A stretch of 64,000 bases of DNA from Kwoniella bestiolae CBS 10118. Its lineage: Eukaryota; Basidiomycota; Tremellomycetes; Tremellales; Cryptococcaceae. Position 1 is the first letter of the stretch. The number at the start of each line of letters is the position of its first letter. The stretch covers positions 2,852,001 to 2,916,000 of the forward strand of contig NC_089241.1 of the NCBI RefSeq assembly GCF_000512585.2, written 5' to 3'. The translations under genes and the position numbers were made by a program. Of the stretch, positions 23,171 through 36,204 are shown piece by piece. The notes below the pieces were generated by a model that saw nothing but the letters and a program-made list of their open reading frames with translations, did no database searches and was not told the origin of the DNA.

Positions 23171-23637
23171 CCTGTTCTTTTACTCTGGGTTTCTTTACAG
23201 CGGGTCAAGCATAAAGAGAGCTTTGCCTTATAAATAGTACCTTCGTGAATGAATATAATCGAAAGAGACATCCATAGAATTATGTAGTCCCAATCTCACA
23301 ACGATGAACGCATAAGTGGAGGTTCTATCTCACTGTGACGTCAAACGCAACCTTGGACATTCGTTAACCGCCGGAACTGATTCACTGGAATCATGAAGGA
23401 ACAGATACGAATTCCTAAGTTTACAACCTGGACGTCCTATGCCGATGCGATCAATCGAGTACTGCGCCGATATTCTAAAAAAAACGCAAATATCACAAAC
23501 CATACTCAATGTCCAATCACCCATACCATACCATGCAATACTCATACATACTTGTAATTATAATGTCCATATCCATTGCCATTTACCATCCACTCGGCTC
23601 TACTTTATCTACACCTACACCCTGGAACAATATCAAA
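23171..23637. other. Intergenic, promoter of dehydratase-like gene
   Basis: About 470 bases. No gene or distinct repeat is seen. Confidence 0.4.
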
Positions 23638-26395
23638 CTAAAGAACCATAGCCGCACCACCCAGCACAGCACCCAACAATCCTACCACACCGACCCAGGC
23701 ATTTCCAGAGATAGTAGCCGAAGCTCCTGAATTCGACGATCCACTGCCTGCAGATCCGGTCGCAGAGCTCGTTCGGCTCCCACTGGCCGAAGATGAAGTT
23801 TGGCTCGCTCCGTTACTTGCAACGGGGGAGGGTGTGAAAACACCGCCGGAAGGTTCCGAGGAGAGACATTGAGATGCTGCTGAGGAGGCATCTTCGGCTG
23901 TGTTGGGCACTGTTTCAAACATAGATCAGCATGAGATCTCGACTCGATACGGAGATCTAAACAACTCACTCGTAGGACTCAATGTAGCATTTCCGGAGAA
24001 ATCACAAGAGGTTTGCACAGGGTTGAACTCGTAGTATGCTGACATGGCGTAAGACAGTTTGATAGCTGGAGAACAGTATGATAATTCTCCGTAGGTACCT
24101 GAAGTACCGTTCCCGCCGATAGGATCACATGAGGCAGTTCCGTTGGTGGATGATCCGAGGAGTTGACACGCGTAGCTGTGAGAGCAAAAAGATCAGTACA
24201 TGATTCAAATAGGTTTGAAACGTCCTGAAAGGTTGTTAAACTTTTCCAAGATATATGGAAACGAAATGACAAAAAGCGGAAGACAAAAGCAAAGTGCGTA
24301 GCACAAACATTACTCACTTTAACAGTTCACCCACAATAGTAGGCGAATTAGCCGTACCAGGTCTAACCAGACACGACAAAGCCTTCTGGTTTATACAATT
24401 ACAAACCGCTTCATTGGGTGTAGGAGGGAGGGTGTTCGACGCCACAAGCGAAGCAGATTCGGAAGGGCAATTGAGTTGACCAGCAGTGACGGACGATTTG
24501 GCTGGTGAGTTGGGTGGGGAAGTGGCGTTGTATTGGGTTGAGAGTCTGTTGAAGTCGTCGGAGGTGGTGACGCTATAGTCATGGAACGCCCTCAGCATTA
24601 CGATGACCAACGAGAGACCAAAGATAAGTTCCGCTTACGTGTTTCCATCACCTGAGAAAGTGACCATCCCGTAACCTAAAAACATTGCGTCAGCTTGGCA
24701 TTCTACAGAGACTAGTGCCGAGAAAATCCAGCTCACCATCCGAAGTAGGGAAATAGCTGAAAGCCATACCGCCACTGAACACGTCGGATACGGGTGTATT
24801 GAACAAGGCGGCGACCTCGGTCCACAATCGAGGTGGGGAGAAGATGCATCTGTGGTAAACACTCAACATCAGGGTCTGGTTTCCCTCTGCGTGATGTACC
24901 ATGACTGGACTCACCCAAACTCAGACATGTAGGTAGCAACAGGGATATTCTGCATTCCCGATACGATCGCAGCCCATCCAGAAGCGTTATACGAAGAATC
25001 TCCACACCATTCGTAGTTGTTCAAACCTACCAACCGATCATCATCATCATCAGCTTTGCTTGAATGGGTCATTGGACGAGAGCTGACTTACCATACAGAT
25101 CCACAGCAATATCATCACCCCCACAAGTAAAATATTCAGCCAAGGAATTCCTGAAATCCGCATCTCCATCTGTGGCTGAGTATCCTACGAGAGCAGAGGA
25201 TCCGACAGATTTGAGATACGCTTTGATATCTCTTGCGGCGGCTTTGACGTAGGCTGGGGTGGTAAGACAATTCAGGTCAGCCAGTATTCTCTGCTTCGAA
25301 CGGGCAATCGGTCATTCCCCTTGCTTCTTGCAAGATGTTTAGGTATTTCAAGTGTTAAGCCCCCTCATCGGGGATCGCATCCCACATGGAAGCTCCTTCG
25401 TTTGCTCAATTCATACCGTATTTCTTCAATTCCTCACAAGCGAAATAGGGACTACTCACGAGCAGCATTGGTATTGCTAACCTGCGTAATCACCTCATTA
25501 CCAATATTGAATCCCAAAATATTATCGTATTTCCTGAAAGCGTCGATTGTCGAGATATACTCGTTGAGTAGGTTGGTAGACCAGGAGGGGGATGATCTGT
25601 CGATGGAACCATTGAGAGGGAGAGATACGTCGAGTCTGAAACCGTACGAAGAATATTAGCTGAAGTGTACGAGCTGAATAAAGAGAAGGAGGTTTGGGGG
25701 TGAGCAGATAAATGAAGGAGGGAGGTACTCCGTGAGAAGGGGAGGAAAGAGCAAAGAAAGATCTACTCACAAAACATATATACCATTATCGCTCAACGTC
25801 TTCATACAATCATCATGGTTCAAACTGCTATTCACGCTATACACTCGAACGGAGTTGACACCCAGCTGCTTGAGGTATGGTAAATCCCTTGTACAGTTCT
25901 GTGCGGAGGACAAGGGGTCATGGAATGATGAGCTATGGGCACGAGCAAGGGCAAGGAGGCTATCAGCTGACGTCCCAAGGAGGCAGAAGAGAGTGTGCCA
26001 AGACAATATGACAGATGATTGGAGGTGGCAAATGCGATGATAGGATGCAACTTACGGTTCAGGAAATCCACCACTGCGTTCACGTTCGACATCAACATCA
26101 GTACCAACTCTTCTCCACATCATACGACTAGGAAATCAAGATAGACTCACTTCGCAGCATTCGCCTCTGACGACGCAGCAGCCTCACCCTGAGGTTGGTA
26201 CGCTACTCCCTATATACACCCAAAACAAGCATAATCAGCTGCGGATCAGATGATAATTAGGGGATGACTCACCTTGATGTAGAACCTGCTCCCACTCTCA
26301 TCGTACAGGTATTTACCAGTCCTTGTTATTTTAGGTAGGGCCGAGGTGAGGTAAAGGAATGGTAAGCCCAGTAGGGCAAGGGATGATAATTTCAT
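23638..26395 (-). CDS. GPI-anchored 1,3-beta-glucanosyltransferase (GH72, GAS family)
   Basis: Cell-wall enzyme that elongates and remodels beta-1,3-glucan at the plasma membrane. Residues 1-20 (MKLSSLALLGLPFLYLTSA) are a signal peptide. The GH72 domain has KYLYDESGSRFYIKGVAYQP, then CTRDLPYLKQLGVNSVRVYS, the acid/base glutamate in NILGFNIGNEV, and the nucleophile glutamate in TYMSEFG. FSGGMAFSYFPTSDGYGMV follows. A cysteine-rich X8/CBM43-like module comes next (CLVRPGTANSPTIVGELL, NYACQLLGSSTNGTASCDPI, CDFSGNATLS). The Ser/Gly-rich tail and final hydrophobic stretch (VGVVGLLGAVLGGAAMVL) form a GPI-attachment signal. About nine exons with short introns. This is the two-module Gas1/Gas2 subtype. 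All catalytic residues are present, so it should be active. Confidence 0.9.
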
Positions 26396-26971
26396 TGTTC
26401 TACTTCTGCTTCCTTCCATTCAATGTCGAAGTGTTTCTATTCGATGCCAAGGAAGTAATGTTCAAGTGAGATGCAAAGGTACAGAGAGGTATGGAGGTAT
26501 GTATGAATAGTAGAAGGAATGTAAAGAGATGAACAGTGATATATTGACAAATGGGCCAAGGCTGAAAAGGTGGTTTTACTCGTATTCATTTGTTTGTGGC
26601 TGTGTTTACCTTTTTAACACATCAACACGCTCGGACCACCCACAATCAGATTCCCGCTCAAGGATTTGACCACGTGGTCAGCACAACATTCCTCTTGGTT
26701 CAGGTTGGTGCCCCACATCAAGTTGCCAAACATAGCAACGGGCGACGTCGACCTCTACCTTGTTGCTGGCAGAGTGCAACGAGTAGAGAGGAACGTATGC
26801 TGATGGTCTGAACAACAAATCGGCTATACCTTCATACACATCGGGTTTATCTCAGAAAGGAATATACAAAGCAGTCGATTCTCCAAAATACAACCACACT
26901 GACAGTCCCGAGTCCTATTCACTTCCATAGGCATTTACAGCTCTCCGAGTCTCATCCGATCTAACCGAACC
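26396..26971. other. Intergenic, promoter of GAS-family gene
   Basis: About 575 bases. No gene is seen. Confidence 0.4.
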
Positions 26972-28822
26972 TCATTTCGACACCTCTGGCCAAACTTGCT
27001 TGACGAAATCTTCCACATCGTCCAACAGCGTCTCAGGAACCTCGAGAGCAGCGAAGTGACCTCCCTGCGTGTCACGTCGATTAGCTCAACAGACTATCCC
27101 CAACGGTCCCTTTCAACATCAAGTCCTTCCGCCTGTTTCACTTACCGCTTTGTGCTCTCTGCTCCATACTAAATTATGAGCCGTCTTCACAAAATGTACA
27201 GGTGTAGGAACGATCTCCTTGGGGAAGTAGCTATATCCAGTTGGTGTATTTTGATACTCCTTTTCAGCAGATTGGACATGTCTTTGAGATCCGAAGCCCT
27301 AGTTCATCGAGTGAGAAGCAGGTTAGCCTGTTTTCGGCCATCCGCCTTGAACCGACGTCTCACACAACACAACACATTTGTGAAGTGTGATGGGGTGTCA
27401 CAAAGTACAACCGATAGAAGAATGACACTCACATATCTATAGCTGAAAATACTGCTCGGGAAAGTATCACAAAACCAATACAAACTAATGAACGTCAAGA
27501 TCGTATCCAGCGGTGGAGTCTCATCGGACCATTCCACGAATTTCTCGCCGATCCAACACAACAGACTGATGGGGTTGGAACCCAGTACGAGACCAATGGT
27601 GGAAGGTCGAGTGGCGTGTTCGAGGTTGTATCCGAATTTTTGCATGCGGGTGAGGAACTCGGGGATACCCCACGGTTGGGAGGATTCGGGGGTTCCTTCG
27701 GGAGGGGATTGGAAGACCCGCATGTTGAGGTGGATTGCTGGGATTTAAAAGGGAAGCGTAAGTTTCCGAGAATAGAGAGGATAATATGATAGCGGATAGA
27801 GTATATATATATGCACTACGACCTCTCTTCCTCCTAGCACCTAACTCACCTTTACATGTATTATGGCTCCTACCCAATTCATTCGTAATATGACTGCCCA
27901 CATCTCCACCCTGCGCCATATATCCATCCCCAAATCCAAGTCCTTTCATAAGTTGGTCATACAAGTACGCGACATCCCTGACCGAGAACTCTCGATCGAG
28001 GGGAGGGGGTGAGGAGAACAGGTATCCCGGGGTAGAGGGGAAGATGAGGTGGTATCTGCGATAAAATGGAGACACGATTCATTAGCATATATCGTATAGA
28101 GCTTTCCCGTTTTCGAGGTCTCTCCCTTTCTTAGATTAGAGAGATGTAGACAGGAGTTCTCGATACGAAAGAAGACACAGTCCCATTTACACCCCGTCAA
28201 CCCCATCCTTCCTTCATCAAACTTTGGATCACTCACGGTAATTCCTCCTCAGAGTATTTCGACCTAACAACCTCCATCAACCCCAGAAACTCAATGAACG
28301 CTCCCGGCCATCCATGGCTCAAAATAATGGGAATCGCATCTTTCCTCTTAGAGAATAGCGCCGCGAAGTGAATCTTGTATTCCAGTCCATCAGAGTTGGT
28401 CACAGTGGTTATGAAAGCTGGTTGTGAGTTGATGCGGGATTCTTGTTTTCTCCTATTCAATTTCCATGTCAGTTTCAGTTTTAATGTCTTGGCCATCTTT
28501 CCATCCCAAAGAATCGTAGAAATCCAGTATCCAAGGTAAAGTAACGACAAGACGAGATGAGGCCAGGACCAAACGAATGCGAAACACAACATAACTCAAC
28601 ATACCAGTCATACCCCTCCAGCCAGTACTTCTTCGTCCCCTCTAACCATTCTCTGCCCACTCCAAATCCTTTCTCCTCAGCATGCGTATTCTCATAAGTC
28701 TTCTTGGGGAGCCTCGATAACCTGATCAAGGTCTTGAGCTCGTCAAGGTCGTTGTCAGGGATGGAGAGGGTGAATGGCTCAAGTGAGATGGTAGGGCTGA
28801 AAGGGGGTGTGGAGTATGGCAT
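26972..28822 (-). CDS. Epoxide hydrolase (EHN plus alpha/beta-hydrolase)
   Basis: A multi-exon gene starting at MPYSTPPFSPT. The N-terminal epoxide-hydrolase cap domain (EHN) covers LSIPDNDLDELKTLIRLSRL to about residue 100 and contains EWLEGTKKYWLEGYDW. The alpha/beta-hydrolase core follows with oxyanion motif ILSHGWPGAFIEF, then the nucleophile-elbow block GYMAQGGDVGSHI, whose aspartate is the expected nucleophile. Later come LVLGSNPISLLCWIGEKFVE, and GGHFAALEVPETL, which carries the catalytic histidine near the C-terminus. It should open epoxides to vicinal diols. The natural substrate is unknown. Its start faces the TDA3-like oxidoreductase gene across about 700 bases. The family call is firm. 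Some internal splice sites are approximate. Confidence 0.88.
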
Positions 28823-29526
28823 GGTGAAATGTGAATTTGTGTGGAAATCAACGTTCAAAGAAGTAAATGAGGGAGCACAGTGATATCTTATCTGCAGATA
28901 TACATACACAGTGAATAATTCGAGATAATACATGACGTCACTTTGGTCTGTTGATTATCAATCACCCATCTAGTATGCGTGCTTACTAAGATCCAGTCAC
29001 CTCAATCACACCATACACAGAGCAGGCAGGCAAAGGCACCTGTACATTGGTGGTGGATCATACTAGTATCGTACTTGCGATGGTCGTGCCTTGTAGCCGC
29101 ACATCCAAGCTGAAGAACCCACTGGTCGTACAGTAGATCCAGACACCGATTGGCTGTGGGGTAAAAAGGATGAGGATTAGGTGATAACCACGTGTCAGAG
29201 TTACTGACCCCTTCCTTCCGATCTGAATTCGGAGGATCACACGTCATCAAGACTTGAATATTAACTCATACGCGATCGATGTCCATATTCGATAGACTGG
29301 TTTATCGATCTGATCTGATCTGGTCTACTGAAACCTGAAATATTTGAAACATCAAAGCCATGGCCGATCTCAGAGGGTGGTGGTGAAGGTATCTACACAT
29401 ATATGTATATGTATGCATTAATGATACGTATAATCTCATTCCTAGATCACTTCTCATCGTTCGAGTTCAGTGAAGTTTACAGCTTATGCCTTGTGAGGAG
29501 TTACCCCACTAATCAGCAGACACACC
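28823..29526. promoter_or_regulatory. Divergent promoter region
   Basis: About 700 bases between the epoxide hydrolase and TDA3-like starts. ATATATGTATATGTATG lies at about 29399-29415, some 110 bases before the oxidoreductase start. No gene is seen. Confidence 0.4.
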
Positions 29527-31075
29527 ATGACCAAGACCCCCTCCCCATCCCGGCCCAGAGAGATCGTAATTGTCGGAGGGGGGTTGATAGGCGTATCAAC
29601 AGCCTATCATCTCTCCAGACACCCCGACCTTCCTCCGGAGAGCAGGATAACGCTAGTGGAGGAAAATAATGTAGGTACGGGGAGTAGTGGGTATGCCAGT
29701 GGGTTGTTGGTCAGGAATCAAGACGATGGTGAGTTGGTGTTGGCATTCTCGCTGGTGCGGACACCTCAAAAACACACACTGGCTGATCAGAACAATTCAA
29801 CTTCAGAATTATCGACGATAGGTTTTGATCTTCATAAGACCTTGGCGAGAGATTACGGAGGGGAGTTAAAATGGGGGTATAAACCTATAGATTTCTATGT
29901 GAGTGCTCACGGTAGGATGTACACTGACACGAGGACCGAACTGTGCTGCACAACATCATACACATGCACTATCCACAATTCTCCAACAAAAAGTATAAAA
30001 CTCAGCTGATCAATCTTGTAATATGACAGAACGCAACCCTCAACCCCTCCAACACATCCACGTCCAACGGCCATCCCTCCTCCTCTCCGTCCGTCCCATT
30101 CCTCCCCTCCACAGCACAGATAGACCATCCTCACCCCCATTCCCCAAACACCACAGCAATAATCAATCCCTCCGAGCTCACTCGGCATCTCTGCGGCCTA
30201 TTCCTAACCCATCCAGGGGGATCATTACGCATCGCCCGAGCAACCTCACTCACCTTCGACAACCAGAAGTCAAGCCGGAGAGTGGTGAACGGGATAAATA
30301 TAGTGCAAATCATAAATAGTATAGAGGAGATCGTCCATCTTCGAGCGGATACCATCGTACTCTGCACGGGCATTAAGACTCCTTCTTTGCTCGGCACATT
30401 CTTGGGAGGAGAGGTACCAGGTCTAGATGTAGGTAGGAGGGATTGGGAAGGGCTTGTATTGAAGACTAAGCAGAAACATCGTCCTTGCGCTGTAATGATA
30501 CGTCACAATCAGGAGGAAGAAGAGGGAGCGGGAGAGGTCACGCTGGTAGTGAGAGATGATGGTAAGATTATGGTGTGAGTCGGATGACGAAATCTATTGG
30601 CGCTACTCCCTACAAAGTATGAGATACAGATACACCATGCTAACACGATTTCCCCACTCCAAGATCCCGTCCCATCCCAACGACAACAAACAACAGCCCA
30701 AGTTTCCTGAAATACATTGAATCCCTCTCACCCACATTCAGCTCATCATCCGGCACCCTAATCCTATCTCAGACACAATGGTCCGCTCCTCTCACACCGG
30801 ACGATAAACCCTTCGTTGGGGATCTGAGTGATATCGCGAGTGAGATGGACGTAGATGGGATATGGCTTGGAGTGGGGTGAGTCGTCTCTCTTATTTTACT
30901 TGGAGGGAGGGAGGTACTGATGTACAATTCACGTTAGAGGAGATACCACTCAAGGTGAGATACCTTCTAACCCTACGTCATTCAACGGCAGACGAAAGGT
31001 ACTGATGTGTTTTCACTCTGTATTGCAGGCCCAGCTATAGGATTGAAGTTGTCTCGCAGCATTTTACAGAAATAA
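29527..31075 (+). CDS. FAD-dependent oxidoreductase, TDA3/DAO-like
   Basis: D-amino-acid-oxidase-fold flavoprotein. The N-terminus has EIVIVGGGLIGVSTAYHLSR, the dinucleotide-binding motif, then ITLVEENN and SGYASGLLV. ELSTIGFDLHKTLARDYGG and LKWGYKPIDFY follow, and match the fungal TDA3/FOXRED1-like group better than true D-amino-acid oxidases. A middle block has ADTIVLCTGI, and the C-terminus GIWLGVGRGDTTQGPAIGLK fits the second FAD-contact segment. About seven exons, with the last starting near 31030. Yeast Tda3 is a putative oxidoreductase linked to late-endosome trafficking. The substrate is unknown. The flavoprotein call is firm and the TDA3 grouping is an inference. Confidence 0.8.
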
Positions 31076-31375
31076 CGAATACGCGTATCCAGTACAGGTA
31101 GACAGTCGTGGGACGCAGGTGAACCCAAATCAAGTTGTATACATTTCCATCTTCTCTTTCTTCATGAATACATTCCATTACAACAATGCATATATTCATC
31201 CATTTCACAAGATCTAACAAGCCAGTGCATGCGAGTCAGGATAGATCGTCTGTGCTTGAATGTGAGAGGTGCTCATTGGTACAGATGGATTTACACTTCA
31301 TATGTCATACTAATATAGTCATAAGTTTAATCAAAATTGAAATACAACGATAAGTGAGAAAAAGGAGTATACAGA
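31076..31375. other. Convergent intergenic region
   Basis: About 300 bases between two 3' ends. No gene is seen. Confidence 0.4.
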
Positions 31376-34300
31376 TCATAAACGGTAGATACAAAACATC
31401 CAAAGGGATACAACGAAACGTATACTGAGACACGAAGAGTCATGCCGAAATAAACCCAAACCCAACCTCACATAACCAAGCACCCCCTCCCCGCCCCCCT
31501 CAGCCTCAGCGTCGTCCCACCCCCCATCCATATCCATGTTATTTCCAGAAGAAACACCCATAGTCCACCAACTCCCCCTCCTCTTCCTTTCACCTTCCCC
31601 TTCTCTTTCTTCCTCGGAATCCCCATCTTGCAGATATTCCCTCGCAGCCCTGATATTAGCCTCCCTATCCGACTCTTTCCTTATCTCCCTCCATGATCGG
31701 GGGATCACAGTATTTCGCCAACTTGAAAAACTCTTCACCACCCCTCTAGTCCCCTGCCCTGCGGCAAGTTCCAAAGCTGTATAAGTGAATGGTGCGAATT
31801 GCCATCCCTCGTGACCTATTCGAGTGTTTGTGCTGCTATCCAACTTATCGAGCTCGGAGGAAGTTATAGCTCGACAGTCAATTATGGATATACGACCTTT
31901 GGGGTGGAGTTTGAGGAAGTTCCGAAGAACAGAGTTGTCCGCTGCTGTGTTCTACGTCCATTTCAACGTGTCAGCTAATCTCCATTCTCTTGTTATACAC
32001 TACGATGAAGAGATGCAAAATGGTCGTCCACGTGATGATGTAAGCACACACAGACCCAAACTCACATCAATCTCCAACACACCCAATCCCTCACAATTCC
32101 TAATCAACCTACAAATCCCCTCAGCCGTCACATCCTTCGCACTCCCAATCCTCAACTCCCTCAACCCCTTACCCACAATCTCGTCCGTCTCCTCGCTCCT
32201 GTACTTGGACAACGAATCAATCACCCTATCGGTCACTCCGCCATTCACACCAGTAAGGTCTAGATCAATCTTCTCGATACTAGGTATTGTCCTCATGAAT
32301 CTCATCAACGGGAGATCGTCGTCCGGGGACCCGCCCTCCTCTTTGTACAGATGGGTAAGATTGGCAAATTCCAGTATACGTAGATTCGGTAGCATCCCAG
32401 TCAAGTGGACCATGAATTGTCCGTTCAATGCGGAACATCCACTCAAATTCAGATGTCTAATAGGACTCTTCCTTCCATTTTCTTTGAGTGCCATGGCGAA
32501 TCTCTCGAAATCCTCATCGAAGAGATGTAAACATTCTTGAGCATCTAGTACCTCCAGGTTGACCAACCGTCTAGCGAGGAGAGGTAAGAACTCCGACGCG
32601 TGTCTTCCGTAGGATTTCAGTCCTCCTATTTTGAGGGTTGTTAACCTGGAACATTGAGATTCGTCCATTGCATTGATCAGGAAAATCATATCACCAAGTG
32701 TCAGCTCCTTGCATCTTGATACGTCCAGTGATTCCAGGACTCGAGTCGATCTAGCGATAGTACGGATCACTTCGGAAGTACACGATTCGACGGCTCTGAG
32801 GTTGATGGACTTGAGACCTGGTGATCCAACAATGACTGAACTAATATGTGAGGGGCTTAATCTATGCGTCCCTCGTAGATCGAGATGTCGAAGATTAGGT
32901 AACCACACTGTAAGGCCATCAGAGCGAGGGTGGGGGGACCAATCAAACGGCGAGAGGAAAGGGATCAGTGCCGCTCCCCGGAGGCGGTTTAGTCCCTGGA
33001 AGGAGAGGGTGGTGATGAATGGTAGAGAGTATTTCAGGATCCGTTTGACAGTATTGGGATGCATAACGTGGGCGTATGGCGTAAGTTCGAGATGGGACCA
33101 TAGTTGGCCATCGAGGCAGAGATGTTGCCATGTTTTGGAAACCTACGAAGTAAGCACTGTTCCATAGCGAGGTTCACTCACCCTACTAAGCTTGATCAAC
33201 TCTCTTCGACCTCCCGGTTCCCCGCTCCATCTAGTATTTCCTCCTTCGGCGATGTGTACTTCTAGCAAAGTCTTCATGATGAGCACTTTGAGTTCCCGAG
33301 GTAAGACGGTATCGAAGTAGTTGCGCTCCTCTTCCGCAATCTCCTCTGGCTCCTCTACCAACAGAGCAGTGGCGGTAGTATCGAGCAGAGGCATGGACAA
33401 CGCACGGGGTCGAGCAATTCGCACCGGATGAGTTATCTGCGATTCCTCTTCTATGGTAGCTGGCTCATCCGGGAGCTCACGAGCACGTTCAATGCCATCT
33501 CTATGGTATATTTCGGTCAGAGGGGTAATACGATTGAGCTGAACGACCCCATCAACCGATAAATGACGAGTCCGAGCACCGACCGGCAGCCCAACAAGCG
33601 GATGATGAGCGTAATCCCTCACAGTGATCTCATGATGCCCAATATGACTGCTGGTGAGGGGAGGATGACCTTGCCGATGAGTCGCCGAAGTCACATGGGT
33701 CGATCGGATAGATGTGGAAGAGGGCGCTCGGGACATGGATAAGAGTGATTTCAATCTGGATCTCCCAGGTCTGGGTATGGTCATTGAGGAGCTCCCATTT
33801 GCCTGGGCGGGTGAGGTGCCATGAACGCTGAGATTGGATAAGGAAGGTGGACTACTCAGAGTATTGTCGTGATCGTCCCCCCCATCCTCTTTCGATCTGC
33901 GTAGACTTCTGAAAGAGCTTTTGGACCTTTCAAGTTTCCTCCTGACCACCGCTTTGAGCTTTGATCGACGATTGGGGCTGGCAGCGTTATCGGATATGTC
34001 TGCTGTTCCGTCGGTCGAGATGCTCAGTCGATTGGGGTCGGTGAGACGGTCTTCCTGTTGGGCGATATCGGTAGGACCGGTATTGAGCTGTAGGGGAGGC
34101 TCGAGTTGAGGAATGGTAGTATGGATAGGAAGGATAGATTCAGGATCTTCGACTAGTGAAGAATGACCTTGTATCTCTGGTGAGGATGAGAGTAGGGTCG
34201 TCCCGAAACCATAACTGTTCTGACGATTTCTGGTGAAGCCCAGCACATCGGTGGGTGATTCTACATTAATAGTCTTGTACGGGATCGTCTGTTGAGTGGT

Positions 34301-34450
34301 GAGTACACCTAGGATGGAAGGGGTCTGCGGTGTCAGAGGGTGAGGGAAGGAGTCGGATGAGGAGGTTGTGAGGATGGTATCTGATCTTTCTCTGGATGAT
34401 ATGGCTGGTGTCTGTGGTGGGTCTGGCATGGTGATGGGTGAGGACGTCAT
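31376..34450 (-). CDS. F-box and leucine-rich-repeat protein with long disordered N-terminus
   Basis: Three exons: 34450-33182, 33142-32066, and about 31945-31376. Residues 1-370 are disordered and Ser/Thr/Pro-rich, with a basic patch (KAVVRRKLERSKSSFRSLRR). An F-box-like helix set follows: FDTVLPRELKVLIMKTLLEV, then RELIKLSRVSKTWQHLCLDG and QLWSHLELT, the last typical of F-box ends. LRRs follow, with repeated L-x-x-L-x-L blocks such as LPNLRHLDLRG, SPGLKSINLRAV, TRVLESLDVSRC, VNLEVLDAQEC and SPIRHLNLSGC. It probably recruits substrates to an SCF ubiquitin ligase. The acceptor of exon 3 has two neighbouring in-frame choices (31945 or 31942). The C-terminus is acidic, with a hydrophobic final stretch that may reflect a missed splice. 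Confidence 0.8.
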
Positions 34451-35109
34451 CTTGTCGTCTCGCTTGAGACGATTTGATGATGAGGAGGAGATGATGCAGA
34501 GTGTACAATGAAATGGTGGGGCGTGAAAAGGCCAGGAGTAAAAAGTACAACAGGAGATAGGGTTGGTAAGAATAGGAAATAGAGTGGATTTAAGGGATAT
34601 GATTGTGATTCCAGTGATATGTATATGTCTTAGGATGATAAGGGCTGGAATCGATGACCGTGAGAAATGACGGTGATGGTGATGGTGATACAGACAGAGA
34701 GTAAAAATGACAACAAGATGGATTAGTGATACAACGTTGATGAGCTGGGTAGCAATGGGTAGATGATGATGATGGGCTACATCTGGTATGCTGATAGTAG
34801 AGTGATGACGGGAGTGATGAAGATACTAAGATGATGGTGAAAGAAAAGAAAAGACGTTATCATTCTTCACTGTAGTAACATTTGTCCACTTGACCTATAG
34901 ATAGAGTGTGGAGACCCCGCGTTCAGATCTCTTCCATCTCAGGGTGGACGATATAAACCTCATTTCCCTAGGAGATAAGCATTGTGGCGTACCCTTAGGT
35001 AAAAGGTCAGTGGCGATGTGTGAGCCCGACCGAGCCATAAGGTACAGTACTATAAAGTTGCTTTGGTATTGTGTCAAGCTATGAGTATAGTACGTATATA
35101 TGATTGTAT
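34451..35109. other. Intergenic, promoter of F-box gene
   Basis: About 660 bases, with a short GATGGTGATGGTGATG repeat near 34670-34690 and GATGATGATG near 34760. No gene is seen. Confidence 0.5.
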
Positions 35110-35731
35110 TCACTTGTCAGTAGTGAAGAAACTTTGGAATCCGCGGTATATCGAACCAATCCCCGTACGTTTACTCTCATCTTTTCTCTCAGATCCTTGA
35201 TCTTCCTCCTTCCATTGGTCTTGATTGCCAGTCTCGCCCTAAAACACCGATCGTCAGCTCTCCGCTTTTAACCCACGTACACTTCCAGCTCACAAGAAGC
35301 GATACAGTCTTCACATTTCTATCAAGACCGCTGACTGCTTCACCGAGGTTGAACGGTCTGCGCCTCCCACCAAGAATGATATCAGACATCTGAGCCCATA
35401 CATCAAAAGGATGAGGTCGCATAGCAACTTCAACCTCATTGTCGCCAATCTCAAATTTACTCGAAGAAGGTTCAAACCTCTCTACGAGTAGTACAGTCCC
35501 ATCAATATCCTTTTTCCCCTCCTCAGTGTACTTGAAAGAAGACGAGTCCCCCACTCGAGTGATGACCCCGTTAAACAGTTCAGATTGGTTCAAATCCATA
35601 CCATCTCCAGTCGACGTTGCACATAGCTCAAGAGGTGAATCAGAACCCCTTGGGAGGAGAGCGAAGGTCCACGAGTGACTTGGAAATACATCGTCCAGCT
35701 TCGAGGACTGCGAGGTGCGAGGTAGACTCAT
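35110..35731 (-). CDS. Unrecognised tandem-family protein, copy A
   Basis: I do not recognise the family. The first exon runs 35731-about 35299. A GTGAGC donor and a TTTTAG acceptor (near 35239) then lead, in frame, to a short tail ending at 35110 with GSIYRGFQSFFTTDK. Residues 20-110 form a likely beta-rich domain: SWTFALLPRGSDSPLELCAT, then an FN-x-V-x-T-x-x-GD block (about residues 53-62) and KYT-x-x-GK. EVEVAMRPHPFDVWAQM follows. These blocks recur in copy B and in the fragments at 36.9-37.4 kb. No signal peptide or membrane segment is seen. The start is tentative, because an upstream mini-exon (MTQPSSPIE, about 35820) is possible but joins out of phase in my reading. Confidence 0.55.
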
Positions 35732-36204
35732 CAGTTATTTTGGAGCTGAAGGAACGGGGCTGGACTGGACTCACTCGATAGGGGAGGAAGGTTGTGTCAT
35801 TCTGTCTCGTGTTAGGCTGTATTACTCTAAGCTAAGGAATTGAGAGCTTGGCAACGAATCATAAATAATTTCTGCTTTCTGGGTGATCAGACATGAAGTG
35901 ACACCACTGGAATGGCACAATATATATGGCTATGACAAGTGGCGAGTCCGAGTCATGCGAACCCCCAATGCATTTCGTAGAAGGCTCACCCTCCGCCAAC
36001 AAAGGATCCTCGCGGTATTGTTGTCATCGTAGGAAGACCAGAAGGGTCAGAGGTGAATCAGTCGATCCTGACACAAGGTCACATCACATCATATCAAACC
36101 AGTACTAGCTCCGCGTGTGCGTCTCCGGCCCATTGGGGAAAGTACACAGCATCTTTCATCCTCGGGATTCCCAGACCGAATCTACCCAGTCTTGGATATC
36201 ACAG
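35732..36204. other. Spacer between paralog copies A and B
   Basis: About 470 bases, containing the promoter of copy A. The overlapping small + strand frames here are antisense to the family or meaningless. No gene is seen. Confidence 0.4.

Noticed and set aside
31824..33167. Frames of 238 and 164 codons on the + strand opposite the F-box/LRR gene
   Set aside because: They are antisense shadows of leucine-rich repeats, with no start context or domain.
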